From positions 62,001 to 126,000 of the forward strand of contig NZ_JADYVX010000022.1 of the NCBI RefSeq assembly GCF_020194175.1: a stretch of 64,000 nt of DNA. Direction: 5' to 3'. The DNA is from Bradyrhizobium sp. BRP22 (GTDB lineage Bacteria > Pseudomonadota > Alphaproteobacteria > Rhizobiales > Xanthobacteraceae). A program made the position numbers and the translations under genes. The notes under the pieces are model-generated. The model was not told the origin of the DNA and ran no database searches. It saw only the letters and a program-made list of their open reading frames with translations. Each line of letters begins with the position of its first letter. The first letter of the stretch is position 1. Below, piece after piece: positions 36,079 to 43,872 of the stretch.

Positions 36079-36148
36079 GGTGGAGGTAGCGGGACTTGCA
36101 CCCGCCGGGGACGGAGCTGGACAACTCACCCCTGCACTGTGCACCCCC
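36079..36148 (-). ncRNA. tRNA-like structured element (relic or tmRNA-type end)
   Basis: Read on the minus strand, 70 bases fold like a compact tRNA. The 5' GGGGGTG pairs with 3' TACCTCC (two wobbles), followed by ACC. A perfect 5-bp T-stem GCGGG/CCCGC encloses a 7-base loop TGCAAGT. The middle is a single hairpin GGGG-t-GAG/CTC-cgt-CCCC instead of separate D and anticodon arms. The end resembles tmRNA 3' ends. It follows passenger gene 4 on the same strand, after a hairpin. It is too short in the middle for a normal tRNA, and the T-loop has G instead of T at position 2. Confidence 0.4.
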
Positions 36149-36163
36149 AATTTCTCAATAAAA

Positions 36164-36195
36164 GCCGGGGCCGAAAGGCTCCGGTTTTTATTTTT
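36164..36195 (+). terminator. Hairpin terminator downstream of the XRE gene
   Basis: Stem GCCGGGGCC, GAAA loop, GGCTCCGG, then TTTTTATTTTT on the plus strand. It overlaps the end of passenger gene 4, which runs the other way. Confidence 0.75.
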
Positions 36196-36739
36196 CGGTC
36201 TCGGTTGTCTCCTTATGGGGGGCATCCTGACGGGACGACCACGGAAAATCCTTTGGGATCATGTAGACAGAGCCGTCCTTCGCTAGGCGGCCATCCTTCC
36301 ACATACGCCAAGCGGTAGGGCCGACATCCTCAGACTTGACGGATGGCCACCATCGCTTCCCGATGGCAATCTGCATCTCTCGCGGCTCAAGACCTTGCTT
36401 CCCTTGAGCGTGAGCCTCTCGCAGCAGCGCCAAGATCATGTTCGGGGTGGTGGGTGTGCCCTCAGGCTTCCCTGACGTCTTGGTCTCAATGACTGTAACG
36501 CCTTCCGGGCCATAAGAGATTAGATCAGGCTGAACGGCGCCAAATCGCGAAAGCACCCGCTCTGCGGATGCAAGTTCCTGGTCTTCAGTTTCCAGGGCGC
36601 GCATGCGCGTTCGGAGATCGTCCAGCTCGGACGCGATCTCCTTCCGGCGGTGCAGCAGCATTGCATACGGGTCGGTGCTCATGAGCAACATATGAACCCG
36701 CGCATTGATGCCGTCAAGTTCCGGTATGTGATTTATCAT
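36188..36739 (-). CDS. Passenger protein 4: coiled coil plus winged-helix-like domain, unknown function
   Basis: A 183-residue protein starting MINHIPELDGINARVHML. Residues about 30-65 (HRRKEIASELDDLRTRMRAL) form a coiled coil. Residues about 100-165 (TPNMILALLREAHAQGKQGL, WWPSVKSEDVGPTAWRMW) suggest a winged helix, followed by a charged tail. The arrangement parallels passenger 1 at the other end of the element, without clear sequence identity. I do not recognise a family. An inverted repeat lies 22 bases upstream. Confidence 0.6.
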   Translation of the reverse strand: MINHIPELDGINARVHMLLMSTDPYAMLLHRRKEIASELDDLRTRMRALETEDQELASAERVLSRFGAVQPDLISYGPEGVTVIETKTSGKPEGTPTTPNMILALLREAHAQGKQGLEPREMQIAIGKRWWPSVKSEDVGPTAWRMWKDGRLAKDGSVYMIPKDFPWSSRQDAPHKETTETEK

Positions 36740-36760
36740 GGAATGTTCCGCTTTTTTTCA

Positions 36761-36776
36761 CACCATAAAGATGGTG
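36761..36776. promoter_or_regulatory. Operator-like inverted repeat before passenger gene 4
   Basis: CACCAT-AAAG-ATGGTG, enclosed by a wider GTTCC...GGAAC pair, 22 bases upstream of the start at 36739. Confidence 0.45.
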
Positions 36777-36875
36777 GAACCTGTGGATAACTCGTGAGTC
36801 CGACGCGCCGCACCTTGACTCGCGAATCGTGTGAAGGGCCGCCAACTATGGCAGCCTCATTGACGTAATTGGCTT

Positions 36876-36898
36876 GGTGAGTTTGCTACCTAATGCCG
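36876..36898. repeat. Right terminal inverted repeat
   Basis: Exact 23-bp inverse complement of 33251-33273, starting GGTGAGTTTGCTACCTAATG. Confidence 0.95.
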
Positions 36899-36906
36899 AG
36901 GAGTTC
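36899..36906. repeat. Target-site duplication, right copy
   Basis: AGGAGTTC, identical to 33243-33250. Confidence 0.95.
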
Positions 36907-37626
36907 GGACGGCGACAGCGGCGGCAGGATCGAGGGCAGCCGCGCCGCCACCATCGATTTGCCGGCGCCGGGCGAGCCCATCATCAGCAAATGATGTCCG
37001 CCGGCGGCGGCGATCTCAAGCGCGCGCTTGGCGCTTTCCTGGCCCTTGATGTCGCGCAGGTCGAGCAACGTCTCCTTCTGCTCGTGTACTTTGGGTGAGG
37101 GGCGCGACAGCACCTGCGTGCCCTTGAAATGGTTGGCGATCTGGATCAGCGAGTGCGCTGCTATGATCTGGATGTCCGGGCTTGCCCATGCCGCTTCGGA
37201 GCCGCAGGCGGCGGGGCAGATCAGCCCTTCGTCGCGCGAATTGGCGCCGATCGCCGCCGGCAAGACGCCCGCGACCGGCGCGATCGAGCCGTCCAGCCCG
37301 AGTTCGCCGAGCACGGTGAAGCCGTTGAGCGCATCCGGCGGGATTGCCCCGATCGCCGCCATCAGCCCCAGCGCGATCGGCAGGTCGTAATGGCTGCCTT
37401 CCTTGGGCAGGTCGGCCGGGGCCAGATTGACGATGATCCGCCGCGCCGGCAGGGCGAGGCCTGAGGCGATCAGCGCCGAGCGAACCCGCTCGCGCGCCTC
37501 GGAAACCGCCTTGTCCGGCAGGCCCACGATCGCAAACGCCGGCAATCCCGGCGCGACCTGCACCTGCACATCGACCGCGCGAGCCTCGATCCCCTCAAAA
37601 GCGACGGTGGAAACGCGTTGAACCAT
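36899..37626 (-). pseudogene. comM: comM/yifB, 5' fragment
   Basis: N-terminal half of the YifB/ComM ATPase: the Lon-like domain opening MVQRVSTVAFEGIEARAVDV, the segment VNLAPADLPKEGSHYDLPIA and Walker A GSPGAGKSMVAARLP. The frame leaves comM at PSELL, enters the element end and stops after three further codons (GIR). With the 3' fragment it adds up to about 510 residues, the normal family length. ComM drives branch migration during natural transformation in other bacteria; its role in this group is unclear. Confidence 0.95.
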
Positions 37627-37736
37627 GCTGCCCCCTTGCCGGAACCAAGGGTAGCCGAAGGCAACGCCGAGCGCAAGAACATTACAGGAACATGAGCTCC
37701 GGGACCAGCGCTCGGCTGTCCCGGAGCCCGCGCAGC

Positions 37737-38708
37737 CTACAGCGTCATCTGCATCGGTTCGGGATAGTATTTGAAGCCGTCGCCGGCCTTGGCGACGTGG
37801 CCGTAGCCGGGCCAGGCGAAGTGGTAGGACATCACGGGGATCTTGTTGGCCGCCAGCATCTCCAGCAGCTTCACCCGCGAGGCTGCCGCCTGCTTCGGGT
37901 CGGTATCGTAGGAGAATTCCATCCGCGGCCGCTCGAGCAGCAGCACGGACTGGTGCGAGAGATCGCCGAGGAAGGCGAACGATTTGCCGGCCGAACTCAC
38001 CATGAAGATATGGTGGCCGACGGTGTGGCCGGGCGCCGCGATCGCCTGCACGCCGGGCAGGAATTCCTGGCCGTCCTTGAAGAACACCAGGCGGTCCTTG
38101 ACCGGCAGCAGATTCTTGCGCGCGTGAACGACGAAGTCCTTCAGCGGGCTGCCCATCTTGCCTTCGTCGGTCCAGTAATCGAAATCGCTCTGGGCGATAT
38201 AGACCTGCGCGTTGGGGAACAGCGGCTTGTCATTGGCGCCGACGATGCCGCCGATGTGGTCGATATGCGCGTGCGAGCAGACGACGGCGTCGATGTCCTC
38301 AGGCTTGATGCCGGCTTCCGCCATGCTCTTCTGCTGGCGGCCGGTGGTCGGACCGAACGCTTTCGACGTGCCCATGCCGGTGTCGAACAGGATCAGCTTG
38401 TCGCCGGTGTTCACGATCGGCGAATTCTGCTCCAGCACGACATTGTCGGGCGAGAGGAAGTGCTCCGACAGCATCTTCTTCACTTCCTCCTTCGGCACGC
38501 CGGTGAAGGTGCCGGAGGGATCGCCGAGCGGCAGCGGGCCGTCGGAGACGACGGTGACTTCGGCATCGCCGAGAATGAAGCGGTGCCAGTAAGGTGTTTG
38601 CGTGCCGAGCTTCGGCGCGCGCGCCAGCGCGCTGCCGCCGAGCAGCGTGCTCGCGCCAAGCCCGGCGCCGAGCGCGAGCAGTGACCTTCGCGAGACGTTG
38701 ATTGTCAT
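37737..38708 (-). CDS. Exported MBL-fold metallo-hydrolase
   Basis: A 323-residue metallo-beta-lactamase-fold enzyme starting MTINVSRRSLLALGAGLGAS. The SRRSLLAL stretch followed by a hydrophobic segment is a likely Tat signal, so folding with metal before export is expected. The zinc motif SHAHIDHIGG and later APGHTVGHH and GDLSHQSV supply the metal ligands. The substrate is unknown; relatives include lactonases and aryl-ester hydrolases. Specificity cannot be inferred from these motifs. Confidence 0.88.
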   Translation of the reverse strand: MTINVSRRSLLALGAGLGASTLLGGSALARAPKLGTQTPYWHRFILGDAEVTVVSDGPLPLGDPSGTFTGVPKEEVKKMLSEHFLSPDNVVLEQNSPIVNTGDKLILFDTGMGTSKAFGPTTGRQQKSMAEAGIKPEDIDAVVCSHAHIDHIGGIVGANDKPLFPNAQVYIAQSDFDYWTDEGKMGSPLKDFVVHARKNLLPVKDRLVFFKDGQEFLPGVQAIAAPGHTVGHHIFMVSSAGKSFAFLGDLSHQSVLLLERPRMEFSYDTDPKQAAASRVKLLEMLAANKIPVMSYHFAWPGYGHVAKAGDGFKYYPEPMQMTL

Positions 38709-38870
38709 GCTTTTCCTCCAACGGTTCTTATCGGGTTGTATTTTTGGCAAGTCGTCGCGTTGCCGCCCGCGGACAGGTTCTGCCCCACGGCCCGAAGGCG
38801 GGCGCAACCATGCTGCGCCCGCGGCCGCAAGCTGACAAGAGGTCTCAGAGAAAAGGGAAGGCCGTGAGGC

Positions 38871-39818
38871 TCACGACTTCGCGCGCTTCGCCTCGATGAC
38901 GTCCCAGATTCTGGCGCCCACGTCCGGGCCGCCGAGTCGCTGAATCGCGCGGATGCCGGTCGGCGAGGTGACGTTGATCTCGGTGAGGTAGCCGTCGATC
39001 ACGTCGATGCCGACGAACAGCAGGCCGCGCTCGCGCAGGGCCGGGCCGAGCGTCGCGCAGATCTCGCGCTCGCGGTCGGAAAGGTCGGTCGACTGCGCCG
39101 CGCCGCCGCGCACCATGTTCGAGCGCAGGTCGTCCGCCGCCGGCACGCGGTTGACGGCGCCGGCGAATTCGCCGTCGACCAGGATGATGCGCTTGTCGCC
39201 ATGTTTGACCTCGGGAAGGAAGCGCTGGATCACCCACGGCTCCTTGAACGTCACCGAGAACATGTCGAACAGCGAGCCGAAATTCATGTCCTGCGGCATC
39301 ACGCGGAACACCGCGGCGCCGCCATGGCCGTGCAACGGTTTCATGACGACGGCGCCATGCTCGTCGCGGAACGCGTTGATCTCGCCAAGGTCGCGCGAGA
39401 TCAACGTCGGCGGCATCAGTTGCGGAAAGTTCATCACGAACAGCTTTTCCGGCGCGTTGCGGACGCTGGCGGGATCGTTGACGACCAATGTCTTCGGGTG
39501 AATGCGTTCGAGGAAATGCGTCGAGGTGATGTAGGCGAGATCGAACGGCGGGTCCTGCCGCAACAGGATCACGTCGAAATTGGTCAGCGGCTCGCGCTTG
39601 GGCTCGCCGAGGGTGAAGTGATCGCCGACCTCGTCACGCACGGTAAGAATCTGTACCGGCGCAACCAGCTCATCGCCGCGCAGCGAGAGCTTGTCCGGCG
39701 TATAATAGGAAACGCCGTGGCCGCGCTTCTGCGCTTCAAGCAGCAGCGCAAACGTCGAATCGCCGCGAATGTTGATGCGCTCAATCGGATCCATCTGGAC
39801 GGCGACGTTCAATTTCAT
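38871..39818 (-). CDS. gshB: Glutathione synthase
   Basis: ATP-grasp ligase joining gamma-glutamylcysteine and glycine. The 315-residue protein starts MKLNVAVQMDPIERINIRGD and has the substrate segment LLRQDPPFDLAYITSTHFLE, VMKPLHGHGGAAVFR in the ATP-binding lid and ITEINVTSPTG-type metal ligands near the end (LTEINVTSPTGIRAIQ). It is third in the rsmI-yraN-gshB group on the minus strand. Confidence 0.97.
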   Translation of the reverse strand: MKLNVAVQMDPIERINIRGDSTFALLLEAQKRGHGVSYYTPDKLSLRGDELVAPVQILTVRDEVGDHFTLGEPKREPLTNFDVILLRQDPPFDLAYITSTHFLERIHPKTLVVNDPASVRNAPEKLFVMNFPQLMPPTLISRDLGEINAFRDEHGAVVMKPLHGHGGAAVFRVMPQDMNFGSLFDMFSVTFKEPWVIQRFLPEVKHGDKRIILVDGEFAGAVNRVPAADDLRSNMVRGGAAQSTDLSDREREICATLGPALRERGLLFVGIDVIDGYLTEINVTSPTGIRAIQRLGGPDVGARIWDVIEAKRAKS

Positions 39819-39846
39819 GGGCTTTGAGTCCGGTCTCTCGAGGAAG

Positions 39847-40257
39847 TCAGGTGCTGGCGTCGAACGCCGCCAACAGATGGCGCGGCAGGTGCCTGGGCGC
39901 AATCAGCATGGCGTCGAAACGCATATCGAATTCCGCATGTTCGGGATGCGCCATCAGCCAGGCTTGGGCCGCGGCGACGATGCGCTGCTGCTGGCGCGGC
40001 GTGACGGCATAGGCGGCCTCATCAAGGCTGGCGCGGGCTTTGACCTCGACGAAGGCGAGCAGGTTGCGCTTGCGCACCACCAGGTCAATCTCGCCATAGG
40101 GCGTGCGGAAACGCTTGGCGAGGATGCGGTAGCCCTTCGCCATCAGATAGGCCGCGGCGCGGCTTTCGGCCGAAAGCCCGGTGCGAAATGCGGCAATGCG
40201 TTCGGGTGATGCCAGCTTCGCGACCGCTTCCGGCGGCGAGCCGTCACTCTTGGCCAT
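39847..40257 (-). CDS. UPF0102 / YraN-family endonuclease-fold protein
   Basis: A 136-residue protein with the restriction-endonuclease-like core typical of YraN: YRILAKRFRTPYGEIDLVVR and LAFVEVKARASLDEAAYAVT (the ID...EVK catalytic signature). Biochemical function is not established. The start is at MAKSDGSPPE, overlapping the rsmI end by 14 bp; a second ATG directly before it is equivalent. The family usually lies next to rsmI. Confidence 0.9.
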   Translation of the reverse strand: MAKSDGSPPEAVAKLASPERIAAFRTGLSAESRAAAYLMAKGYRILAKRFRTPYGEIDLVVRKRNLLAFVEVKARASLDEAAYAVTPRQQQRIVAAAQAWLMAHPEHAEFDMRFDAMLIAPRHLPRHLLAAFDAST

Positions 40258-41197
40258 CATCGCCTCGCAGTTCTTTCGCGAGCTCGAGGGCGCGGGCATA
40301 GACCTCGCGGCGCGGCCGGCCGGAAAGCTCGACCGCATGCGCAACCGCATCCTTGACGCTGTCGCGCGTGAGCGAGGTGCGCAGCAGGTCGTCGAGTTGA
40401 TCCTGCCCCATCGTCTGCGCATCCGCCGGCGGCGGACCGATCACCAGCACGAATTCGCCGCGCGTCTCCAGCCTATCCCTGGCCGCTGCCAGTTCGGCGA
40501 TTGGGGCGCGCGTGATCTCTTCATGCAGCTTCGTCAGTTCGCGGCAGATCGCGGCATCGCGTCCGCCCATGATCGCCGCAAGGTCTGCAAGCGTCTCCTG
40601 CACGCGGCTGCCGGATTCGAACAGCACCAGCGTTGCATCGATCCTGGCGAGCTCAACGAGGCGCGTGCGCCGGGCCTGTTCCTTCGCAGGCAAGAAGCCC
40701 TCGAAGAAAAACCGGTCGGTCGGCAGCGCCGCGACCGACAGCGCCGTCAGCACCGACGATGCCCCGGGCACTGCGATCACCTGATGTCCGGCGGCACAGA
40801 CCTCGCGCACCAGCTTGAAGCCGGGGTCGGAAATCAGCGGCGTGCCGGCGTCCGAGACCAGCGCGATCGCGGCGCCCTCGGCCAGGCGCTGCAGCAATCT
40901 TGGCCGCGCCTGGGCCGCATTGTGCTCGTGGTAGGGGGTCAGCTCGGCCGTAATCGTGTAACGCTCGGTCAAACGGCGGGTGATGCGGGTGTCCTCGCAC
41001 GCGATCAGGTCGACGCCGGCGAGCGTCTCCAGCGCGCGCAGGGTGATGTCGGCGAGATTTCCGATCGGCGTTGCCACCAGATGAAGGCCGGGAACCGGCT
41101 TTGGCGCGTTCAGCACATGGCCCGAGACGGAAAATGTCCTGTTGGGGACACCCATCTCGGCGTCAGCGCCGTATCTTGAGCTGGCTTTTGCGCGCAT
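40244..41197 (-). CDS. rsmI: 16S rRNA (cytidine-1402-2'-O)-methyltransferase RsmI
   Basis: Methylates the ribose of C1402 in the decoding centre. The 317-residue protein has the tetrapyrrole-methylase fold with LHLVATPIGNLADITLRALE, the SAM loop LVSDAGTPLISDPGFKLV and the later VPGASSVLTALSVAALPTDR. The first 30 residues are weakly conserved, so the true start could be somewhat downstream. It is divergent from the lipoprotein gene at 41491. Confidence 0.96.
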   Translation of the reverse strand: MRAKASSRYGADAEMGVPNRTFSVSGHVLNAPKPVPGLHLVATPIGNLADITLRALETLAGVDLIACEDTRITRRLTERYTITAELTPYHEHNAAQARPRLLQRLAEGAAIALVSDAGTPLISDPGFKLVREVCAAGHQVIAVPGASSVLTALSVAALPTDRFFFEGFLPAKEQARRTRLVELARIDATLVLFESGSRVQETLADLAAIMGGRDAAICRELTKLHEEITRAPIAELAAARDRLETRGEFVLVIGPPPADAQTMGQDQLDDLLRTSLTRDSVKDAVAHAVELSGRPRREVYARALELAKELRGDDGQE

Positions 41198-41206
41198 AAT
41201 GCCAAT

Positions 41207-41261
41207 CTAGAGCATGATCCGGACAAGTGGACACCGCTTTTCCGAAAGATCATGTTCAAAC
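41207..41261 (+). repeat. Repeat family F, copy 2
   Basis: TCTAGAGCATGATCCGGACA and onward to CGAAAGATCATGTTCAAACG, in the divergent gap between rsmI and the lipoprotein gene. Confidence 0.7.
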
Positions 41262-41490
41262 GAGGAGGGGCAGCGCTGGCGCCACAGCATGCTTGCGTCC
41301 TGCAGAGCGGGGGCGACTGTGCTGCGCACATGGGTGAAGGGGTTCGTGGTCCACAGCCGGCAGCGCCGTCATGGGACGATAAACCCTTTGTTTTGGTTAA
41401 CTATTCGCCGACAATATGCCTGATTCCATGTCCCCTTTGTTGGGCGGTTGGAAGCCCGGCCGAGCGCGGTCGGTCAAGAGAAGAGACGAG

Positions 41491-42705
41491 ATGGTAGGGC
41501 CGCATAGTCGCAAACCGCAATCCTCGGGTCCGCGGGGTTCCGCCGCGACGCGACGGACGGCGCTCGGCCTGATGCTGGGTGCTCCCTTGCTGGCCGCCTG
41601 TTCGGGAGTGCAGCAGACTCTCAGCCAATTTACCTCGTCGCAGCCGGAGGCTCCCGCCGGCCCGCAGCAGCAGCCGCAGGCGATCGGCAACGGCCAGGTC
41701 AAAGTCGGGCTGATCCTGCCGCTGTCGGCGGCCGGCAATGCCGGCCTCGCCGGGCAGTCGATGAAGAACGCCGCTGAACTGGCGCTGGCGGAATTCCAGA
41801 ACCCGAACATCCAGCTCCTGATCAAGGACGACAGCGGCAGTCCGCAAGGCGCCTCGCAGGGCGCGCAGCAGGCCCTCGGCGAGGGCGCGGAGATCATCCT
41901 TGGCCCGCTGTTCGCCCAGTCGGTGCCGGCCGTCGCGCAGGTCGCGCGCGGACGCGGTATCCCGGTGATCGCGTTCTCGACCGATTCGAGCGTCGCGGGA
42001 CGAGGCGTCTATCTCCTGAGCTTCCTGCCGGAATCGGACATCAACCGGATCATCGAATATTCCGCGAGCATCGGAAAGCGTTCCTTCGCTGCGCTGGTCC
42101 CCGACAATGCCTATGGCAATGTGGTCGAGGCGGCCTTCAAGCAGGTGGCCGGCCGCAGGGGCCGCGTCGTCGCGTTCGAGAAATACGGCGCAGACCGCGC
42201 CACGCCGGCACGTACGGTGGCGCAGTCGCTTGGCCAGGCCGACGCGCTGTTGCTCGCCGATGACGGTGATTCGGTGGTGGCGACGGCCGACGCGCTGACC
42301 GCAGCCGGTGCCAATTTGCGCAACATCCAGCTCTTAGGGACAGGCCTGTGGGACAATCCGCGCGTGTTCGCAAGCCAGGCGCTGCAGGGCGGCCTGTTTG
42401 CCGCGCCGGACCCGTCCGGCTTTCGCAGCTTCGCCGGCCGCTACCGCAGCAAATACGGTTCTGAACCCGTGCGCACCGCGACGCTTGCCTATGATGCCGT
42501 CGCGCTGGTCGCCGCGCTGGCGCGGACGCAGGGCGGGCAACGGTTTGCGCAGGAAACGCTCACCAATCCGTCCGGATTTGCCGGCATTGACGGCCTGTTC
42601 CGTTTCCGCGCCGATGGCACCAATGAGCGCGGACTTGCGGTGATGAAGGTCGCCAGCGGCGGTACGCAAGCGGTCGCAGGCTCACCGAAGAGCTTTGGGG
42701 CGTAA
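41491..42705 (+). CDS. Penicillin-binding-protein-activator-type lipoprotein (LpoA-like, periplasmic binding fold)
   Basis: A 404-residue lipoprotein starting MVGPHSRKPQ, with lipobox LLAAC at about residue 36. A Gln/Pro-rich linker leads to a type-I periplasmic-binding fold (VKVGLILPLSAAGNAGLAGQ, IILGPLFAQSVPAVAQVARG). The fold is shared with amino-acid ABC binding proteins and LpoA. The position divergent to rsmI-yraN-gshB, as with lpoA in enterics, favours a role in peptidoglycan synthase activation. A ligand is not predictable. Confidence 0.8.
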   Translation: MVGPHSRKPQSSGPRGSAATRRTALGLMLGAPLLAACSGVQQTLSQFTSSQPEAPAGPQQQPQAIGNGQVKVGLILPLSAAGNAGLAGQSMKNAAELALAEFQNPNIQLLIKDDSGSPQGASQGAQQALGEGAEIILGPLFAQSVPAVAQVARGRGIPVIAFSTDSSVAGRGVYLLSFLPESDINRIIEYSASIGKRSFAALVPDNAYGNVVEAAFKQVAGRRGRVVAFEKYGADRATPARTVAQSLGQADALLLADDGDSVVATADALTAAGANLRNIQLLGTGLWDNPRVFASQALQGGLFAAPDPSGFRSFAGRYRSKYGSEPVRTATLAYDAVALVAALARTQGGQRFAQETLTNPSGFAGIDGLFRFRADGTNERGLAVMKVASGGTQAVAGSPKSFGA

Positions 42706-42714
42706 TTGGCCCGG

Positions 42715-43872
42715 CTACGCGGCTAAATCCGCGACCACGGCATCGAGCACCGGGAATCCAGACTTCGTCACCCGCAGCCTTCCGTCGGCGTCGACGATGA
42801 TGGCGCCTTCTTCGCGCAGCAGCGCGATGCGGCGCGGGTCGAGTTCGCGGCCTGAGAGCGAGGCGTATCGCTCGGGGTCGATGCCCTCGGCGAGACGTAG
42901 TCCCATCAGCAGGAATTCGTCGGCGCGCTCTTCGCTGTTGAGCACGTCGTCGGTGACGACGCCGCTGCCATTGGTTTCGACCCGCATCACCCAGGCTTCC
43001 GGGCGCTTCTCGGTCGCGGTGGCGTGGCGCCGGCCGTCGATGTCGAGGCGGCCATGCGCGCCCGGGCCGATGCCGGCATATTCGTCGCCACGCCAGTAGA
43101 TGAGGTTGTGCCGGCATTCCGCACCGGGTCGGGCGTGATTGGAAATTTCGTAGGCCGGCAGGCCTGCCTGCGCACAGACTTCTTGCGTCACGTCGTAGAG
43201 CGCGCGCGCGACGGCCTCGTCCGGCGTCTGCAATTTGCCCGCGGCATGCAGGCCGAAGAACGGCGTGCCTTCCTCGATGGTGAGTTGATAGAGCGACAGG
43301 TGCTCGGCAGCTTCGGCGATCGCATGCTTCAGCTCGTCCGCCCACGTCACGGGCGTTTGATCGGGCCGGGCGTAGATCAGGTCGAAGGAATAGCGATCGA
43401 AGGACTGGCGGGCGACGGCGACCGCATCGAGTGCCTCGCGCGCGGTGTGCAGCCGCCCCAGCGCCTTCAGCGAGGCATCGTCAAGCGCCTGCACGCCGAG
43501 TGACACGCGGTTGACGCCGGCGGCGCGATAGCCGCGAAACCGTGTCGCTTCGACGCTCGTCGGATTGGCTTCCAGCGTCACCTCGACATCGGAAGCGACG
43601 CGCCAATATTTGCCGATCGCATCCAGGATCGCGCCGACCGTCTGCGGCTGCATCAACGACGGTGTGCCGCCGCCGAGAAAGATCGAGGACACGTCGCGGC
43701 CGGGCACGCGCGCCGCGGTGGTCTCGATCTCGCGCGCAAAGGCGCGGGCAAACCGTTCCTCGTCGATCGGTGTATGCCTGACATGGCTGTTGAAATCGCA
43801 ATACGGGCATTTCGACAGGCAGAACGGCCAGTGCACATAGACGCCGAAGGCTGCCTGGTCCCGGTCAGTCAA
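42715..43872 (-). CDS. hemW: Haem chaperone HemW (radical SAM, formerly oxygen-independent coproporphyrinogen oxidase-like)
   Basis: The 385-residue protein starts at a TTG that overlaps the rdgB stop (LTDRDQAAFGVYVHWPFCL). The radical-SAM cluster motif CLSKCPYCDF lies near residue 20, followed by SSIFLGGGTPSLM and the HemW segment AGLPAYEISNHARPG. HemW binds haem and delivers it to membrane proteins. The CxxxCxxC is followed by Asp-Phe, the HemW pattern, rather than the extra Cys of true HemN. Confidence 0.92.
   Translation of the reverse strand: MTDRDQAAFGVYVHWPFCLSKCPYCDFNSHVRHTPIDEERFARAFAREIETTAARVPGRDVSSIFLGGGTPSLMQPQTVGAILDAIGKYWRVASDVEVTLEANPTSVEATRFRGYRAAGVNRVSLGVQALDDASLKALGRLHTAREALDAVAVARQSFDRYSFDLIYARPDQTPVTWADELKHAIAEAAEHLSLYQLTIEEGTPFFGLHAAGKLQTPDEAVARALYDVTQEVCAQAGLPAYEISNHARPGAECRHNLIYWRGDEYAGIGPGAHGRLDIDGRRHATATEKRPEAWVMRVETNGSGVVTDDVLNSEERADEFLLMGLRLAEGIDPERYASLSGRELDPRRIALLREEGAIIVDADGRLRVTKSGFPVLDAVVADLAA

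Larger units (their letters stand above)
33251..36898. mobile_element. IS1595-family transporter insertion sequence with passenger genes
   Basis: A 3,648-bp element bounded by perfect 23-bp inverted repeats and flanked by a perfect 8-bp direct repeat. An 8-bp duplication is the size typical for the IS1595 family, and the encoded transposase (34629-35591) belongs to that family. Besides the transposase it carries four passenger reading frames and a non-coding structured segment. IS1595-family members carrying passenger genes are known (transporter IS). It interrupts comM. The sharp ends show little decay, so insertion is probably recent. Confidence 0.93.

Noticed and set aside
36079..36148. 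Functional tRNA gene
   Set aside because: The central part is about five bases too short for D and anticodon arms, and the T-loop lacks the conserved TTC start. Kept only as a tRNA-like element.
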